Of a DNA stretch of 64,000 nt, positions 35,367-44,510 are shown piece after piece. A model generated the notes under the pieces. The model saw nothing but the letters and a program-made list of their open reading frames with translations, made no database searches and had not been told where the DNA came from. This DNA is from an uncultured bacterium (GTDB lineage: Bacteria > Cyanobacteriota > Vampirovibrionia > Gastranaerophilales > Gastranaerophilaceae), in contig CACYOO010000005.1 in NCBI GenBank assembly GCA_902776035.1, forward strand, positions 28,341-92,340, in the 5' to 3' direction. Numbering within the stretch: the first letter of the stretch is position 1; every line of letters begins with the position of its first letter. The position numbers were made by a program, and so were the translations under genes.

Positions 35367-36974
35367 ATGGCAACGGAAAAAAATACTAATAATGGATTAA
35401 AAAAATCAATATTACAGAATATATTGAGATGTAAAAATCCAGATGAAATGATAAAGGATGCGAATAAAAACGGATTAAAAAAAACACTTAATCTTTTTGA
35501 TTTAATCATATTAGGTGTAGGTGTTATTATTGGTTCGGGAATATTTGCAGTTGTAGGAATTGCGGCAGCAGGCGGAAACGGTAATCCGGGAGCTGGGCCT
35601 GCGCTTGTTATTTCAATGATTATAGCTGCAATTGCCTGTGTATTTTCTGCCTTATGTTATTGTGAATTTGCGACAATGATACCTGTAGCCGGCGGAGCTT
35701 ATATTTATACATTTGCTACGTTAGGTGAATTCATGGCTTGGATGATTGGCTGGATATTAATGATTGAATATGGAATAGGTTATATTGCTGTATCATTTGC
35801 ATGGTCAAATTATTTTGTTCAATTTATGAAGGGGTTTGAAGGGCATTTACCTGCTATATTAACTAATCCTCCTATTTGGTTAATTACGGATTATAATACA
35901 GCTCTTAATCAGTTAGGAACATCTGCGAATGATGTTATACCAACAATTTTTGGTATTCCATTTTGTATCAATTTTCCTGCAATTTGTATAATATTAATAA
36001 TAACTTGGATATTAAAGCATGAAACAAAGGATTCTACGATACTTGCAAGTATTATGGTTGCGGTAAAACTATTAGTAATCGGAGTATTTGTATTTGTCGG
36101 AAGCTTTTATGTAAAGCCGGAAAATTGGGTTCCGTTTGCACCTAACGGATTTGAGGGTGTATTTATGGGGGCATTTATTATTTTCTTTGCATATATTGGG
36201 TTTGATGCTCTTGCAACAACTGCAGAAGATTGTAAAAATCCGCAAAAAGATTTACCGATAGGTATTATTGGTTCTCTTGCATTAACAACTATAATTTATA
36301 TTCTTGTTGCAGTTGTATTAACAGGAATGCAAAGTACATCAGGAGCTGCTATTCCTGATGGATTTTTGAATGCACCTATGGCTTATGTTATGCAGGTTGC
36401 TAATCAAAATTGGGTTGCCGGATTTATTTCTATTGGTTCTTTAGCCGGACTTACTTCTGTACTTCTTGTTATGCAGTTAGCCACAACTCGTATTTTATAT
36501 GCAATGAGCAGAGATAATTTTTTACCTCGTATATTTAGAAAACTACACAGAAAAAACAGAACACCGAATATTTTAACTTACACTGTTGCTTTATGTGCAA
36601 TAATTGGTGTTTTGACTTTAAATTTAAATGTTGCGGCAGAATTATGTAATTTTGGAACATTTACATCATTTATTATTGTATGTGTTGCGGTTTTAATACT
36701 CAGACATACCGATCCTGACAGACCAAGACCATTTAAAGTTCCGTTTTCTCCTTGGTTTCCAATGCTTGGCATTTTGTGCTGCAGCAGTTTAATGTTCTTC
36801 TCAATGAGAAATCTTTCAAAATCAGCTCTTTTATTCCCTTTATGGATTTTTATAGGTATAGCTATATATTTTATTTACGGATATAGAAAAAATCGTAAAA
36901 AAGAGGCAAAAAAATTGGCTCTTAAATTAAAAGCCATTGAAAAAGCAAAATTAACGGAGTCTGCAAATGGCTAA
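35367..36974 (+). CDS. APC-family amino-acid permease, first tandem copy
   Basis: A 535-residue transporter of the amino acid-polyamine-organocation family with about 12 helices. LFDLIILGVGVIIGSGIF is the conserved helix 1 with the unwound Gly motif, then GAGPALVISMIIAAIACVF and EFATMIPVAGGAYIYTF. FAYIGFDALATTAEDCKNP is helix 6. The length and the motif PVAGGAYIYTFATLGEF suggest the cationic/branched amino-acid group (YfnA-like). It overlaps the second copy by eight bases. A 101-base segment (36108-36208) is almost identical to the paralogue. Confidence 0.87.
   Translation: MATEKNTNNGLKKSILQNILRCKNPDEMIKDANKNGLKKTLNLFDLIILGVGVIIGSGIFAVVGIAAAGGNGNPGAGPALVISMIIAAIACVFSALCYCEFATMIPVAGGAYIYTFATLGEFMAWMIGWILMIEYGIGYIAVSFAWSNYFVQFMKGFEGHLPAILTNPPIWLITDYNTALNQLGTSANDVIPTIFGIPFCINFPAICIILIITWILKHETKDSTILASIMVAVKLLVIGVFVFVGSFYVKPENWVPFAPNGFEGVFMGAFIIFFAYIGFDALATTAEDCKNPQKDLPIGIIGSLALTTIIYILVAVVLTGMQSTSGAAIPDGFLNAPMAYVMQVANQNWVAGFISIGSLAGLTSVLLVMQLATTRILYAMSRDNFLPRIFRKLHRKNRTPNILTYTVALCAIIGVLTLNLNVAAELCNFGTFTSFIIVCVAVLILRHTDPDRPRPFKVPFSPWFPMLGILCCSSLMFFSMRNLSKSALLFPLWIFIGIAIYFIYGYRKNRKKEAKKLALKLKAIEKAKLTESANG
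36108..36208 (+). repeat. 101-base segment nearly identical to 37699-37799 (gene conversion tract)
   Basis: By eye, 99 of 101 bases match the tract in the second permease, including synonymous positions, while flanking DNA of the two genes has diverged clearly. It encodes the loop and helix around VKPENWVPFAPNGFEG and FAYIGFD. Confidence 0.85.
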
Positions 36975-38517
36975 CAAATTAAAAGATATTTTTAAGAATA
37001 TGCTTTCAGTAAAAAATGCAGATGATTTAATTTCTGCAAGTAAACATTCTGAATTAAAAAAGACACTGAATGTTTTTGATTTAATTATATTGGGTATTGG
37101 AGCAGTTGTTGGAACGGGTATTTTTACAATTGTAGGAATTGCGGCTCAAGGCGGAAATGGCGGTATTGCAGCAGGGCCTGCATTATCAATATCTATGATA
37201 ATAGCTGCATTGTCATGTATATTTTCTGCATTATGTTATAGTGAATTTGCATCAATGATACCTGTAGCAGGTAGTGCATATACTTACACATATGCAACAA
37301 TGGGTGAATTTATGGCTTGGATGGTCGGTTGGATTTTAATGTTGGAATATGCTATCGGAAATATAACTGTAGCAAGTGCCTGGACTGGATATTTTATGCA
37401 GTTTTTGAAGGGTTTTGACCATGTTTTGCCGGGTTGGCTTGTTAATCCTCCAATTTGGCTTGTTAATGATTACAGAACAGCACTTGCTATTTGTGATAAA
37501 ACAGGTGTAAATCCTCATGATACTATACCATATTTGTTTGATACTATACCTGTTGCAATAAATGTACCTGCAATATTTATAGTTTTGCTGTTGACATTAT
37601 TGCTTGTTAAAGGTGTTAAAGAATCTACCAAAGTTGCTACTGTAATGGTATTTATTAATTTGTTTATAATAATGTCTTTTATCCTTGTTGGTTGCTTCTA
37701 TGTAAAGCCGGAAAATTGGGTTCCGTTTGCACCTAACGGATTTGAGGGTATATTTATGGGGGCATTTATTATTTTCTTTGCATATATTGGATTTGATGCA
37801 ATCTCAACTGCGGCAGAAGAAACAAAAAATCCTCAGAGAGATTTGCCAATTGGTATTTTAGGTACGCTTTTAATTTGTACGATATTATATGTTGCAACTG
37901 CACTTGTTTTAACAGGAATGGTAAATTATCAAACAATCGATGTTCAAGCACCTATTGCATCTGCAATGAGATTTGTAGGACAAAATAAAATTGCCGGCTG
38001 TATTTCTATTGGAGCTTTGGCAGGTTTGACATCTGTGCTTTTGGTATATCAACTTGGTACAACACGTATTTTATATGCTATATGCAGAGATAGATTTTTG
38101 CCTAAAGGGTTAAGACGTATACACAGACACAACAGAACACCATATATTTTAACATGGCTTTCTGCGATTGTTGTAATATTGGGTTCATTGGTTATGGATT
38201 TAAAAATTTCCGCAGAATTATGTAATTTTGGAACATTTTTATCGTTTATAATTGTTTGTGCGGCAGTATTGATTTTAAGAAAGACTGAACCTGACAGACC
38301 TAGAGCTTTCAAAGTACCTTTTGTACCGTTATTTCCAATTTTAGGTATTTTAACAAGCGGTGGTTTAATGCTTTATTCTTTTAAAGAATTAAAAACTTCT
38401 TCTGCATGGTTTGTAGCATGGCTTGTTGGTGGTGTGTTAATATATGTTTTCTATGGATATAAGCAAAAACGTTTGGAAGAAAAACGAAAAAACTTTTACA
38501 AAAATATTGATAAATAA
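36967..38517 (+). CDS. APC-family amino-acid permease, second tandem copy
   Basis: A 516-residue paralogue of the preceding permease with the same order of motifs: FDLIILGIGAVVGTGIF, GPALSISMIIAALSCIF, EFASMIPVAGSAYTYTY, FAYIGFDAISTAAEETKNP and RAFKVPFVPLFPILGIL. The N-terminal cytosolic stretch (KNMLSVKNADDLISASKH) also matches the partner. Substrates may differ, since residues around helices 3, 6 and 8 vary. Translation is coupled by an eight-base overlap. An AT-rich palindrome, AAATAAATATTTATTT, at 38525-38540 may end the transcript. Confidence 0.87.
   Translation: MANKLKDIFKNMLSVKNADDLISASKHSELKKTLNVFDLIILGIGAVVGTGIFTIVGIAAQGGNGGIAAGPALSISMIIAALSCIFSALCYSEFASMIPVAGSAYTYTYATMGEFMAWMVGWILMLEYAIGNITVASAWTGYFMQFLKGFDHVLPGWLVNPPIWLVNDYRTALAICDKTGVNPHDTIPYLFDTIPVAINVPAIFIVLLLTLLLVKGVKESTKVATVMVFINLFIIMSFILVGCFYVKPENWVPFAPNGFEGIFMGAFIIFFAYIGFDAISTAAEETKNPQRDLPIGILGTLLICTILYVATALVLTGMVNYQTIDVQAPIASAMRFVGQNKIAGCISIGALAGLTSVLLVYQLGTTRILYAICRDRFLPKGLRRIHRHNRTPYILTWLSAIVVILGSLVMDLKISAELCNFGTFLSFIIVCAAVLILRKTEPDRPRAFKVPFVPLFPILGILTSGGLMLYSFKELKTSSAWFVAWLVGGVLIYVFYGYKQKRLEEKRKNFYKNIDK
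37699..37799 (+). repeat. Partner tract of the permease gene conversion segment
   Basis: It matches 36108-36208 at 99 of 101 positions by eye. The two differences are third-codon changes at GTG/ATA and GGG/GGA. Confidence 0.85.
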
Positions 38518-38647
38518 TGCTTGTAAATAAATATTTATTTTGCAAATTTTTGTTAAACCATAGATGTAAATTTATATTTAAGTAGTAAAATATATCATAT
38601 AAACTATTCATAAATCTTGGAATTAAAATTTAGAGGGGAATATTAAA

Positions 38648-39268
38648 ATGCAAGGATATTGTTTTGAATTAATAACCGGTCCTATGAGTTGTGGTAAAAC
38701 TGAAGAATTGCTTCGCAGAATAAGAAGAAGTATAATAGCCAAAAAGAAAGTAAAAGTTATATCACCTCTTTTAGATACACGTGAACAGGGCGATTATATA
38801 AAATCAAGAAACGGTTTATGGCTTGATGCTGTAAAAGTAAAACATGCCATACAGATAATGAGTGTTGTAAAAGATGATGATGAAATTGTTGCGATTGATG
38901 AATTACAGTTTTTTGATTCTAATATTGTAAAAGTTATTTCTTATTTAATGAATCAAGGTAAAAAGGTAATCGGAACAGGTTTGGATTTGGATTTTAAAGG
39001 AGAATCTTTCGGTTCAATGCCTGAATTGATGTGTATCGCAACTACAGTTGATAAATTGCATGCTGTATGTATGAAATGTGGTTCTGACCATGCAACCAGA
39101 ACTCAACGTCTTATTGACGGAATGCCGGCAGATAAAAATTCACCGTTAATTATGATTGGCGGTGATGAAACTTATGAAGCTCGTTGTATAAAATGTTGGG
39201 AATTGCCTGATGCTAAAAATGATAATATTAAACAAAAATCTAACATTCTTCAATTTGCTTCCAAATAA
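38648..39268 (+). CDS. tdk: Thymidine kinase (type II)
   Basis: A 206-residue salvage enzyme phosphorylating thymidine. LITGPMSCGKTEELLRRIRR holds the P-loop, VAIDELQFFD the Walker B/lid Asp-Glu, and GTGLDLDFKGESFGSM the lasso. The zinc site is formed by VCMKCG and ARCIKCWE (two CxxC pairs). GGDETYEARC is a further signature. GAGGGG precedes the ATG. It is probably a single gene between the permeases and a membrane-protein gene. Confidence 0.95.
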   Translation: MQGYCFELITGPMSCGKTEELLRRIRRSIIAKKKVKVISPLLDTREQGDYIKSRNGLWLDAVKVKHAIQIMSVVKDDDEIVAIDELQFFDSNIVKVISYLMNQGKKVIGTGLDLDFKGESFGSMPELMCIATTVDKLHAVCMKCGSDHATRTQRLIDGMPADKNSPLIMIGGDETYEARCIKCWELPDAKNDNIKQKSNILQFASK

Positions 39269-39327
39269 TTAAGTAAAAATTAGTGTAAAGTTGATATAAC
39301 TAATTGAATTAATTTTAAGGAGAAAAA

Positions 39328-40188
39328 ATGAGTTTAGAAATCGTAAAAAACTTTAAAAATATATATAATTTAAAGTATTTCCAATTTTTTGTATTTTTAT
39401 ATGCAATGGGTTCAACTCTTAATTTTATTATATCTTACAACCATAATACCTCTATAATAAAAACACTAATATCACTTGCAGTAATTTTTTTAACATACAT
39501 TCCTCATGGTTATATTATGAATGTATTAAATAATATAATTCATAAAAAAGAATTGATTGATGAACAAGCATCTTTTAAAGATATTTTTAACAAGTCATTT
39601 TTAATTGCAGCAAAGGGGTTTATTGCAATATTTTTAAACTCTTTAATATGGGGGTTAGGATTATCAGCAGTAATAATTGGTACGGCATTTGCATTGAAAA
39701 TTATGCCTGCTGAATCAAATATGGATATAGTGATGAAAAATCCTGTTATGTTAACAGAAGCACTAGTAATTATAGCATTTGTAATTTTACTATTTACATT
39801 AATACCTATAGCTTTTTCTGAAAATTTTTCAATTAAAGATTCCTTTAGGTGGATAAATATTATTAAAATATTTTTTAAAAATTGGAAAAAGACAATTGTT
39901 GTTCTTTTGTTATTTGCTTTTTTAGTTTTAGCCCTATTTATATTGATGTCTATAACAATGTTTATATGTAATTATTTGGTATTGCTCATTTTTAATGAGC
40001 TTCTAAAAAAATCATCTATCCAATCAGGTACGGGATTTATTTTTTATCTTATAGAAGTTACTGTTCCGTTTTTATTTTCTATGGCAAATTTTGCTGTTAC
40101 GGCAACTATAAGCTGTGTTTTAGCGAACATTTACAGAGAAGGTTTAACTGTACCTCAAGAAGTTAGGGAAAATATTTCTGAAGAATAA
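39328..40188 (+). CDS. Polytopic membrane protein of unknown function (DUF4013-like layout)
   Basis: A 286-residue protein with about six hydrophobic helices (IIKTLISLAVIFLTYIPHGY, FIAIFLNSLIWGLGLSAVII, ALVIIAFVILLFTLIPIAF, VVLLLFAFLVLALFILMSIT and others) and short basic loops. The first helix pair, central F-RWINIIKIFFKNWKK loop and C-terminal Ala-rich helix recall DUF4013-type membrane proteins, but I am not certain of that. AAGGAG is the ribosome site. There is no clue to function from neighbours. Confidence 0.6.
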   Translation: MSLEIVKNFKNIYNLKYFQFFVFLYAMGSTLNFIISYNHNTSIIKTLISLAVIFLTYIPHGYIMNVLNNIIHKKELIDEQASFKDIFNKSFLIAAKGFIAIFLNSLIWGLGLSAVIIGTAFALKIMPAESNMDIVMKNPVMLTEALVIIAFVILLFTLIPIAFSENFSIKDSFRWINIIKIFFKNWKKTIVVLLLFAFLVLALFILMSITMFICNYLVLLIFNELLKKSSIQSGTGFIFYLIEVTVPFLFSMANFAVTATISCVLANIYREGLTVPQEVRENISEE

Positions 40189-40262
40189 ATAATTCAAATT
40201 GTAAACTTTTATTACACATGTTTATTTTGAGCGTTAATAATTGATATTTAAGTTAATAAAAG

Positions 40263-40271
40263 TGGTACTAT
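40263..40271 (+). promoter_or_regulatory. Extended -10 promoter of the Ycf45-like gene
   Basis: TTGATA (40241-40246) and TGgTACTAT (40263-40271). Downstream, TGTAAG and CTTACA around 40277-40304 could form a hairpin in the leader ahead of AAGATAAGG and ATG 40318. Confidence 0.45.
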
Positions 40272-40317
40272 ATAAGTGTAAGCATTCGTACACAAAAACT
40301 TACAAGATAAGGTTTAA

Positions 40318-41991
40318 ATGAGCAGCACACAATTTCAGAATGATCTTGACAGATTAATTGAAGTATTACCCCCAAAAATTACAAATATGCTTAATAAAGA
40401 AGCATTGAGTGATGTAATTGAGCTGGTTTTTGATATTGGCAGATTACCGGAAATAAGACATGCCGGAGGTAAGATTGAAAGTTTGAATTGTGCACCTATA
40501 AGTTATGACGATTTGGATTATACAACAAGTCGTATTCCTGAATTTACATCAGACAACCGTTCTGGTATAGAGGGAACTTTGCACAGAATTAGTGCAATCC
40601 GAAACAGACAAGGTCGAATAGTTGGTTTAACTTGCCGTATAGGACGTGTTATAACAGGTACAATTGATTGTATAAAAGATTTTGTTATGATGAATAAAAG
40701 TATTTTATTCTTAGGTCGTCCTGGTGTTGGTAAGACAACAAAGCTTAGAGAAATTTCACGTCTTGTTGCAGATGATTTAGGTAAAAGAGTTGTTATTGTT
40801 GATACGTCTAACGAAATTGCAGGGGATGGAGATACACCTCATCCTGCAATTGGTAAAGCAAGGAGAATGCAGGTTAAACAGCCGGAATTTCAAAAAGATA
40901 TAATGATAGAGGCAGTAGAAAATCATACACCTGAAGTTATCGTTGTTGATGAAATTGGTACGGAAGCTGAAGCACAAGCTGCAAGAACTATTGCAGAAAG
41001 AGGTGTTATACTTATTGCAACGGCTCATGGTCAAAGTCTTGAAAATTTAATAAAAAACCCTGTATTATCTGACTTAGTTGGTGGTATACAGTCTGTTACA
41101 TTGGGAGATGATGAGGCAAAAAGACGTGCATCTCAAAAAACTGTTTTGGAAAGAGAAAAACAACCTACATTTGATATTGTTATTGAAATTATAGATAGAA
41201 ATACTTTGGCTGTTTATAAAGATGCATCTGAGGCAGTTGATTATATTTTAAGGGGCTGGCCTATAAGACCTGAGATAAGAAAAATTGATAAAACTTATGA
41301 TAACAAACCGGCAGAGATAAAAGAAGAACATTTGGTTAATGTTCAAATGCCATTACCTGAAACTACGCAAGAAAAAAGAACTGATGAAGAAATTATCAGA
41401 CAAATTAATAAGACCGAAAATACAATTGCTAAACAAAATGCTTCTGATAGGTTAAAATTCAGTTTTTCAAGAAAAGAATATGTTAAAGAGGCAAAAAAAT
41501 TCAAAAAAGTTTATTTGTATGCAGTATCTCGTACAATAGTAGAAAAACTTATTGAACGATTAGACTTGAATGCTGAAATAACAAAAAATATTGATGATGC
41601 AGATTTGGTAATAGCACATAAAAACTTTGCAAAGGGCGGAGCTAAGATATTAAATACTGCAAATAACTACAGATTGCAGATATTTTATGTAAAAACAAAT
41701 TCAATGGCACAAATTCAAAAAGTTTTAAAAGAGGCATTAGGTATACAGGAATCATCACAAACACTTCAAGGGTATTATGATGATGCGGAAAAAGCGTTAG
41801 ATGAAGCTAAAATTGCTATTAATAAGATTTTAGCAGGGGCTAAGAATATTGAACTAGCACCTCAAAATCAACAAATAAGAAAATTACAGCATGAACTTGT
41901 AGAACAGCATAATCTTGAAAGTGAAAGTATTGGTGAGGGAGAAGAACGACATCTAAAAATAGTAGGTGGACAAGATTTTAATATTAAATAA
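40318..41991 (+). CDS. Ycf45-like AAA ATPase with C-terminal R3H domain
   Basis: A 557-residue protein. The N-terminal part (1-110) is followed by the ATPase: FLGRPGVGKTTKLREISRLV (Walker A), VVIVDTSNEIAGDGD, and PEVIVVDEIGTEAEAQAA (Walker B). SVTLGDDEAKRR and FDIVIEIIDRNTLAVYKD follow. The C-terminal third ends with an R3H domain, IRKLQHELVEQHNLESESIG, which binds single-stranded nucleic acid. The ATPase resembles sporulation SpoIIIAA and RecA-like type II/IV secretion folds, but this domain pair is the Ycf45 type widespread in cyanobacteria and algal plastids. The role is uncertain. It precedes sigF by 67 bases. Confidence 0.83.
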   Translation: MSSTQFQNDLDRLIEVLPPKITNMLNKEALSDVIELVFDIGRLPEIRHAGGKIESLNCAPISYDDLDYTTSRIPEFTSDNRSGIEGTLHRISAIRNRQGRIVGLTCRIGRVITGTIDCIKDFVMMNKSILFLGRPGVGKTTKLREISRLVADDLGKRVVIVDTSNEIAGDGDTPHPAIGKARRMQVKQPEFQKDIMIEAVENHTPEVIVVDEIGTEAEAQAARTIAERGVILIATAHGQSLENLIKNPVLSDLVGGIQSVTLGDDEAKRRASQKTVLEREKQPTFDIVIEIIDRNTLAVYKDASEAVDYILRGWPIRPEIRKIDKTYDNKPAEIKEEHLVNVQMPLPETTQEKRTDEEIIRQINKTENTIAKQNASDRLKFSFSRKEYVKEAKKFKKVYLYAVSRTIVEKLIERLDLNAEITKNIDDADLVIAHKNFAKGGAKILNTANNYRLQIFYVKTNSMAQIQKVLKEALGIQESSQTLQGYYDDAEKALDEAKIAINKILAGAKNIELAPQNQQIRKLQHELVEQHNLESESIGEGEERHLKIVGGQDFNIK

Positions 41992-42014
41992 AAATTTTAA
42001 AAATAAATTTTTTA

Positions 42015-42039
42015 TGTTATAATGAAATTGTTATAACAA
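42015..42039 (+). promoter_or_regulatory. Extended -10 and palindromic operator before sigF-pilD
   Basis: TGtTATAAT (42015-42023) is an extended -10. The 12-base perfect palindrome TTGTTATAACAA (42028-42039) lies at the predicted transcript start, and TGTTATAA (42015-42022) is inverted as TTATAACA (42031-42038). This placement suits a repressor or an autoregulatory site. GAGGA at 42047-42051 then serves the TTG start. Confidence 0.5.
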
Positions 42040-42058
42040 TATTATTGAGGATAGTTTT

Positions 42059-42847
42059 TTGCTGAATATATCCGACGAAATAACAGAACAAGTAAATGTA
42101 TGGTTAGTTGACTATAAAAATTCAACTAATGAAGTTAAAAAGAAACAACTTAAAAATCTTATAGTTGTTGCAACAATGCCGCTTGTAAAAAAAATAGCAT
42201 GTTCTCTAGCAAGACGTGCAACAGACCCTGTTGATGATTTAATACAAGTTGGTTCTGTCGGATTAATAAAAGCGATTGATTTTTTTGATCCAAATGTTAG
42301 TACAAAATTTAAGACTTATGCAAGTTATCTCATAACAGGTGAAATCAGGCATTACTTAAGAGATAAGGCATCTATGATAAAAGCACCGAGAGAGATACAA
42401 GAATTAGCTTTCAGAATAAATAATGTTATAAGACAGCTAGCAGAGGAAGGTATTGAAGATCCGTCATCCGAACAAATCGCAGAAGTAATGGCACTTCCCG
42501 TAAAAAAAATAAATGATGTAATTGAAGTAGACAGAAGAAAAAATCCTATTTCATTAGATCAAACTCTTTATAATGATGAAGATGATTGTTTCTCTTTAGC
42601 AGATAAGATTGCAGCTGGAGATTATCAGGAATTTTTGAATTCGTATGAAGAAAAAATGATGCTTTCAAAAGCTATTAATCAGCTTCCGGAAAGTTTAAAA
42701 GAAGTTGTTGAATTAAGTTATTATGATGATTTAAATCAACGTGAAATAGCTGACCGGCTTGGTATTTCTCAAATGCAGGTTTCAAGACGTTTAAAAAAAG
42801 CACTTTCTGAAATGTATGACATGATTAGCGGCAAAAGTAATCAATAA
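42059..42847 (+). CDS. SigF/SigB-like group 3 sigma-70 factor
   Basis: A 262-residue sigma factor without region 1. Region 2: ARRATDPVDDLIQVGSVGLI, AIDFFDPNVSTKFKTYASYL, ITGEIRHYLRDKASMIKAP. Region 3: EIQELAFRINNVIRQLAEEG. Region 4: LPESLKEVVELSYYDDLNQR, EIADRLGISQMQVSRRLKKA. This matches the SigF/SigB/SigG class, which in cyanobacteria includes SigF, needed for pilin expression and motility. I chose TTG 42059 because GAGGA is seven bases upstream and no ATG is available. pilD starts two bases after its stop, so the two are coupled. Confidence 0.88.
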   Translation: MLNISDEITEQVNVWLVDYKNSTNEVKKKQLKNLIVVATMPLVKKIACSLARRATDPVDDLIQVGSVGLIKAIDFFDPNVSTKFKTYASYLITGEIRHYLRDKASMIKAPREIQELAFRINNVIRQLAEEGIEDPSSEQIAEVMALPVKKINDVIEVDRRKNPISLDQTLYNDEDDCFSLADKIAAGDYQEFLNSYEEKMMLSKAINQLPESLKEVVELSYYDDLNQREIADRLGISQMQVSRRLKKALSEMYDMISGKSNQ

Positions 42848-42849
42848 CT

Positions 42850-43818
42850 ATGAGTTTAAATTTTTTAGTCGGTTTTTTCATTTTTATTACAGGTTTGTGT
42901 ATTGGTAGTTTTTTAAATGTTGTTATTTTGCGTGCTTTAAGTGAAGAATCTATTGTATTTCCGCCATCTAAATGTCCAAAATGTCAAACTCCGCTAAAAT
43001 GGTGGCATAATATACCTGTCTTATCATATATTTTTTTAAGAGGGAAATGTGCATTTTGCAAGCAAAGAATTTCTATACAATATCCTTTAATTGAACTTTT
43101 AACGGCAATTTTGTTTTTAACATCATTTCTAAAATTTGGATATTCATTATTTCTTCCATTTGTATTTATATTTTTAAGTTTATTTATTGTAATCGCTGTT
43201 ACAGATATAAAAGAATGTGTAACTTTTGATTGGCATTGTTATATTCTTGCAATGGCAGGAATTGTATGTAACTTTTTTAATTTTGGTAATTTATATCAAG
43301 GATATACGTGGATATTTCAAACATCTTTTATCGCATCTTTAATCGGGCTTTTGGTTGGTGCATTAATTATTGCTTTATATTTAGGATTAGGTCATTTATT
43401 ACTTAAAATGGAAACAATAGGAATAGGAGATATATTAATTTCAGGTGCAGTTGGGGCTTGCTTTGGAGTTAAGTACATTATACCTATTCTTGTTTTCGCT
43501 TTTGTTTTACAAGTGATAATAATTATTCCGATATATTTTTATAATCTAATAAAAAAGAAAGACTATTATACATTTACGGTATTTTTGACATTTACAGTAT
43601 TAGCAATTATTTATGGAATTTTTGGTAATAATTTTACAGATATTATAAGAATATTATTTACAATTGCAATTTCCGTATGTGGAATAGCTCTTTGTATAAT
43701 GATAATTAAATCTATAAAAAATAAGAAAGATAACGAGCAAAAAGCAGATATGTTAAAATTGCCGTTTGGACCTGCTATAGTAAGTTCTGCATTGTTATTT
43801 ATGTTTTTGTATATATAG
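42850..43818 (+). CDS. pilD: Type IV prepilin peptidase / methyltransferase
   Basis: A 322-residue inner-membrane aspartic protease. GLCIGSFLNVVILRAL is the conserved start. CPKCQTPLKWWHNIPVLSYI with GKCAFCKQRISIQYPLIELL is the zinc-binding methyltransferase loop. The catalytic aspartates lie in VIAVTDIKECVTFDW and GIGDILISGAVG (GxGD motif), and about eight helices are seen. It would cleave and methylate the prepilin at 6413. Its coupling to the sigma gene suggests shared control of pilus or secretion assembly. There is no separate ribosome site. Confidence 0.93.
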   Translation: MSLNFLVGFFIFITGLCIGSFLNVVILRALSEESIVFPPSKCPKCQTPLKWWHNIPVLSYIFLRGKCAFCKQRISIQYPLIELLTAILFLTSFLKFGYSLFLPFVFIFLSLFIVIAVTDIKECVTFDWHCYILAMAGIVCNFFNFGNLYQGYTWIFQTSFIASLIGLLVGALIIALYLGLGHLLLKMETIGIGDILISGAVGACFGVKYIIPILVFAFVLQVIIIIPIYFYNLIKKKDYYTFTVFLTFTVLAIIYGIFGNNFTDIIRILFTIAISVCGIALCIMIIKSIKNKKDNEQKADMLKLPFGPAIVSSALLFMFLYI

Positions 43819-43955
43819 TATTAAAATTTATTTATCAATTATAATGCGATTTTTATTTCCTTAACCGTTTAAGATTTTGTATGGTTTTATATACGTACAT
43901 TGACTCATTTAAGCGTAAGTTTTTCACTTCTTTTGTAATAATTAAAAAATAATTA

Positions 43956-44498
43956 TTAATTTAAAACAATAAAGCTTATTGATAAAAATACGCTGATAAA
44001 TATAAATATAGAGGCAATTTTAAAAAATAATGCTGATAAATCAGTTTTGTATCCGCTTTTTCGCATTATTTCTCTTGAAAAATCCTCTTTAAAATTATTT
44101 TTAGTCTTTTCATAAGAAAGATTTAATACATTTTTTATTTTATACATATTTTCAAGTTCGGTTTTTACAGGCGGATTGGCAATGGCATATTTCTTAAATT
44201 TTAAGCTTTCTTCATTGGAAAGTTCATTATCAATATAAGCCGACATCTTTTCTTTGAAATTATCATTATATAATGAAATTGGTATAATTTTTTTAGATTT
44301 TAAAGCATCTATTTTTGCTTTAGCCAAATGCATATCTTTTATTGTATTTTTTAAAAATTCATATCTTATACGGCAGGTACTGCATTTTTGTAAATGTGTT
44401 TCGATAAAATAACGTATTCTATCATTAATATCTCCATGAATATAATATGATAAAAGTATTTCAATTTGCTCACAGACAAATCTTTCTTCGTTTGACAT
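43956..44498 (-). CDS. Zinc-finger transmembrane anti-sigma factor
   Basis: A 180-residue protein. IETHLQKCSTCRIRYEFLK is the HxxxCxxC zinc-binding anti-sigma (ZAS) motif, preceded by CEQIEILLSYYIHGDI. A middle helical region (MSAYIDNELSNEESLKFKKY) resembles a second sigma-binding unit. The protein ends in one transmembrane helix (ALFFKIASIFIFISVFLSIS), so the sensor part outside the membrane is only a few residues long. It follows the ECF sigma gene by 12 bases and should hold that sigma inactive at the membrane. Confidence 0.85.
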   Translation of the reverse strand: MSNEERFVCEQIEILLSYYIHGDINDRIRYFIETHLQKCSTCRIRYEFLKNTIKDMHLAKAKIDALKSKKIIPISLYNDNFKEKMSAYIDNELSNEESLKFKKYAIANPPVKTELENMYKIKNVLNLSYEKTKNNFKEDFSREIMRKSGYKTDLSALFFKIASIFIFISVFLSISFIVLN

Positions 44499-44510
44499 TG
44501 TATCTCCTTT

